From contig JBIICN010000009.1 in NCBI GenBank assembly GCA_044238845.1, positions 1-64,000 on the forward strand: 64,000 nucleotides of DNA. Direction: 5' to 3'. Origin of the DNA: UBA4416 sp044238845. GTDB lineage: Bacteria > Bacteroidota > Bacteroidia > B-17B0 > Aurantibacillaceae. Position numbers and translations under genes: made by a program. This document shows positions 61,376 to 64,000 of the stretch, one piece after another (position 1 is the first letter of the stretch; every line of letters begins with the position of its first letter). The notes under the pieces are model-generated. The model worked only from the letters and a program-made list of their open reading frames with translations. It searched no databases and was not told the origin of the DNA.

Positions 61376-63430
61376 CTAATATTTAATAGTGTTATTAGTA
61401 AGATAGGCTTCAAGATTTTTATTTTTTTGAAAATTATTGGCAATAATTTTCGAATAATATTCTTTTATTTTATCAGGACGAGATAAATTGAAGTAACAAG
61501 CACAAATATTATTTAAAACAGATTCATTATTAGGATTTAATGTTTCGCACTTTTCAAAAAATTTCAAAGCATTTACATATGCTTTTTGATTAAATAATTC
61601 TTTACCCGATTGAATCAGTAGATTGAAATCATTTGAATTATAACTCAAAAATTTTGCACTAACCAAATTCGTTCGATCTGTAAATTCTTTTATTACTTCT
61701 TTTTTTGTTCCAGTTTTTTTTGCCAAATTAATATTGGTCATAGCATCTATTACATTAAACTCTCCAATGTTAATTTTTGCTTTCATTTCATAAAGCATAT
61801 TTGCACAGTATGGATTAGATGACAACAAATTGTCTGTTTTTTGTAAAGCTTTTTCAAACTCCATATTGTAAAGTAAAAACCCTATATCGTTTACTTGAAA
61901 TTTAATAAACAAAGGGTGTTTTTGCATCGACACATTATTTAGTTCAATAGCTTTGGCATACATTCCAAATTGAGAAAAAACAATGGCTTGATTAGAAAAT
62001 TGATTTGCCGTTTTTGGTTTTAATCGTAAAATATGTATGAGTTCTTTTTGCGCTTTTTCGTTTTCTGAAAGTGCTTTGTAAGATTTGTACAAAGAAAATC
62101 TTGCTAAAATATTTAAAGAATCAGCGGCAATAGATTTTTGTAAGAAGGGAATCGCCAAGTTAGGCTGTTGTTTGGCTAAATTTAATTCCCCAATATTTTG
62201 TAGAACATCTGTATCCTGTGGATAATTTTTATAAGCATCTTGCCAAACGCTTAGCCCATCTTTCCATACAGGAACCCTTAAGAAACTTAGTAATGCAAAA
62301 AACGATAAATAACTAAGTCCAATGTATTTTATAATATTGGCTGATTTAATTTTTTGACTGATATAAAAATATGCTTGAGCCATAATAATACAAAAGCCTA
62401 ATGATGGTAAGTAGTTATATCGGTCGGGCATAAAATTTTCGGCAATTGGTATAAATCTTAACATGATAGATACTGTAATAAGATAAAATAGAATTCCAAA
62501 AAAATAGATATACTGTTTTTTTATTAGTGAAAACAATAAACTAATTAATAATAAAAAGGGAATTAATAATAAATAGTATTGCTTACTTATTTCGGTAATT
62601 TTTGGGATAGTGTATTGGGCAGATAAGTTTATGGGAATAAAAAGTTTATATATATAGCTCGATAATATGTTGCTTGGATAAAATATCATTTGAGCAACTG
62701 ACACATCTTCGGTTTGGCTTAAATAACCAGTAAATAACTGGGCTCTATATGCTAAAAAAGCAAATGCAATACTAATAGGGATAAAGTATGATACTGTTTT
62801 AAAATCTATTTTTGTATTTTCTATTTTGTGTAAATAAAATTCTATTAATACAATAATTAAAGGTAAGATTAGTGCCTGTCCTTTAGATAAAAGAGATAAT
62901 AAAAAGGCTACCATGGTATAAATTAAAAGTTTATTATTGTTACAACTTTTATATTTTATATAGTTAATAAGAGCAATTAAAAGAAAGAATACATATTGTG
63001 TATCTTTTCTATCAGTAATTCGCGCTACCGACTCTACATGAAGCGGGTGAACAGCCCAAACTAAAGCTACTACAAAAGCAAAATCTGAACGTTTAAATAG
63101 TAGTTTTATAAAAATAAAAATTAACACAACGTTGCTAGAGTGAATCAATAAATTTGTGATGTTATAACTAATGGCGTTGTCGCCACTCATAGCATAATTT
63201 ATTGCCAAGGATAATAATGTTAATGGATGATAATGCCCATCGAAATAGGATAGAAACATTAATTTTATATTTTCAAATGAAAAATGTTTTACGATTGGAT
63301 TTTGTAAAACATAAGTGTCATCACTATAGAAAGTAAAATTATTTTTAAGCATTAAAATATGAACAGCTATTGTTATAAAAAATAACTGCCAATATTTTTT
63401 TTGTTCTATTTTCTCGAAAAATTTAAACAT
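61376..63430 (-). CDS. Multi-pass membrane protein with TPR tail (GT-C / TMTC-like)
   Basis: 684 residues. About ten membrane helices occupy the first 390 residues. An early 'FYSDDTYVLQNP' acidic pair and 'HPLHVESVARITDRKDT' segment resemble GT-C-fold O-mannosyltransferases of the TMTC type. The C-terminal 290 residues are TPR-like helical repeats ('AQKELIHILRLKPKTANQFS', 'ALKFFEKCETLNPNNESVLN'). The family is common in Bacteroidota and is thought to glycosylate secreted proteins, but no substrate can be read from context. It lies upstream of cysQ on the same strand. Confidence 0.82.
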   Translation of the reverse strand: MFKFFEKIEQKKYWQLFFITIAVHILMLKNNFTFYSDDTYVLQNPIVKHFSFENIKLMFLSYFDGHYHPLTLLSLAINYAMSGDNAISYNITNLLIHSSNVVLIFIFIKLLFKRSDFAFVVALVWAVHPLHVESVARITDRKDTQYVFFLLIALINYIKYKSCNNNKLLIYTMVAFLLSLLSKGQALILPLIIVLIEFYLHKIENTKIDFKTVSYFIPISIAFAFLAYRAQLFTGYLSQTEDVSVAQMIFYPSNILSSYIYKLFIPINLSAQYTIPKITEISKQYYLLLIPFLLLISLLFSLIKKQYIYFFGILFYLITVSIMLRFIPIAENFMPDRYNYLPSLGFCIIMAQAYFYISQKIKSANIIKYIGLSYLSFFALLSFLRVPVWKDGLSVWQDAYKNYPQDTDVLQNIGELNLAKQQPNLAIPFLQKSIAADSLNILARFSLYKSYKALSENEKAQKELIHILRLKPKTANQFSNQAIVFSQFGMYAKAIELNNVSMQKHPLFIKFQVNDIGFLLYNMEFEKALQKTDNLLSSNPYCANMLYEMKAKINIGEFNVIDAMTNINLAKKTGTKKEVIKEFTDRTNLVSAKFLSYNSNDFNLLIQSGKELFNQKAYVNALKFFEKCETLNPNNESVLNNICACYFNLSRPDKIKEYYSKIIANNFQKNKNLEAYLTNNTIKY

Positions 63431-63474
63431 GCATGAAAGTACAAAAAATTATTTCACCGAAATAAAAAATGCTT

Positions 63475-64000
63475 TTAACTAAATACAGAATAAATTACAA
63501 AAGAAGACAGATAGGCTAAGCCGGTCATAAATACTAATTGAAGGGCAGGCCATTTCCAGTGTTTGGTTTCGCGGTAAGTGGTTGCAAGAGTGCTCATGCA
63601 TTGCATTGCAAATACATAAAACACTAACAACGACCAACAAACAGCGTTAGAGTATGAGGGCTGTTGAGTTTCAAAATTTTTCTCAGCAATTAATTTTTCT
63701 CTTAATGTTTCTGTGTTTTCAGAATCACCACTACTATATATGGTTGCCATGGTACCAACAAATACTTCTCGAGCGGCAAATGAAGTAATTAAAGCAATCC
63801 CTATTTTCCAATCAAAACCCAAGGGTTTAATAATTGGCTCCATTTTTTTTCCTAACACACCAGCATAAGAGGCTTCTAGTTTTTGAGATTGCATTTGTGC
63901 TTCATAAACAGATTTTAAACTATCGTTATCTGTTTGGTTTATAGCAGCTGTATATTCAAGGTCTATTCTTTGAAATTCGCTAGAAGAGGTATGTGTAGTT
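63475..64000 (-). CDS. feoB: Ferrous iron transport protein B, C-terminal part (runs off right edge)
   Basis: The frame is open from 64000 to the stop at 63475 (175 residues visible), and the N-terminal GTPase domain lies outside the window. The visible part matches the FeoB C-terminal gate region: 'GFDWKIGIALITSFAAREVF' then 'VGTMATIYS', and 'CWSLLVFYVFAMQCMSTLAT' with 'TYRETKHWKWPALQL'. FeoB imports Fe2+ across the inner membrane using a G-protein-like domain. A hydrophilic segment ('EYTAAINQTDNDSLKSVYEA') is seen before the core, as in other Bacteroidota FeoB proteins. An ATG at 63894 is internal and not the true start. Confidence 0.92.
   Translation of the reverse strand, partial: TTHTSSSEFQRIDLEYTAAINQTDNDSLKSVYEAQMQSQKLEASYAGVLGKKMEPIIKPLGFDWKIGIALITSFAAREVFVGTMATIYSSGDSENTETLREKLIAEKNFETQQPSYSNAVCWSLLVFYVFAMQCMSTLATTYRETKHWKWPALQLVFMTGLAYLSSFVIYSVFS

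Noticed and set aside
1..64000. tRNA or rRNA genes
   Set aside because: No T-loop (GGTTCRAATCC-type) followed by an acceptor stem was found on reading either strand; a covariance-model scan would be decisive.

Overview
This is AT-rich chromosomal DNA from a member of the Bacteroidota, most likely a free-living, Flavobacteriales-like organism. Three things point there. Several secreted proteins end in type IX secretion (T9SS) sorting domains, either the short Por-type 'NPNPF' tail or the long 'gliding motility-associated' CHU_C tail. Several genes have a TAnnTTTG -7 promoter element just upstream. Families common in this phylum recur: SprB repeats, LytTR regulators, YwqK-like repeats, a LolA/thioesterase/dehydratase run, and TPR-GT-C membrane proteins. 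I see no tRNA, rRNA, CRISPR array, intact insertion sequence or prophage.

Layout. 1-1782: 5' part of a giant surface protein on the minus strand, running off the left edge. 1898-6569: TPR histidine kinase, NarL regulator and an orphan chemoreceptor. 6574-10871 (minus): two tandem Pit phosphate transporters and a phosphate-type porin, then rpiB. 11442-11922: a gene-free, AT-rich divergent region with repeated 10-mers and DnaA-box-like 9-mers. 11923-22268 (plus): nadA, YwqK-like protein, a 1268-residue multi-PAS kinase, LytTR regulator, mnmG and a methyltransferase. 22269-23610: a decayed sterol-desaturase gene. Five parS-type centromere sites are spread over 21286-23525. 23611-25467 (minus): SDR and TetR genes sharing an identical operator, and a small membrane protein. 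25863-34465: fumC, an ORF6N protein, a T9SS-exported SGNH hydrolase, an outer-membrane/Ycf48 pair and mfd. 34626-40908: a lipoprotein, a T9SS protein, a four-gene aryl-polyene/flexirubin-like run, a DUF420 protein and rpoN. 41052-48242: a 2396-residue SprB-repeat protein. 48355-58276: lepA, an O-antigen ligase-like protein, a HerA-like ATPase and a 1601-residue T9SS type-B protein. 58387-64000: 3-hydroxyanthranilate dioxygenase, crotonase, alpha/beta hydrolase, CysQ, a TPR-GT-C protein and the C-terminal part of FeoB.

The most striking result is that this segment looks origin-proximal. It carries five copies of the 14-bp parS core GTTYCACGTGRAAC in 2.24 kb, next to mnmG (gidA, a frequent origin neighbour). 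About 10 kb away is a divergent intergenic region with DnaA-box-like sequences, four exact copies of TTGTTAATAG in both orientations and an AT-rich tail. The parS assignment is strong from sequence. The oriC assignment is an inference.

Other themes are phosphate uptake (porin plus two Pit carriers), a dense set of sensory proteins (two kinase/regulator pairs and an orphan chemoreceptor), and two possible routes to quinolinate (NadA here, and 3-hydroxyanthranilate dioxygenase 46 kb away).
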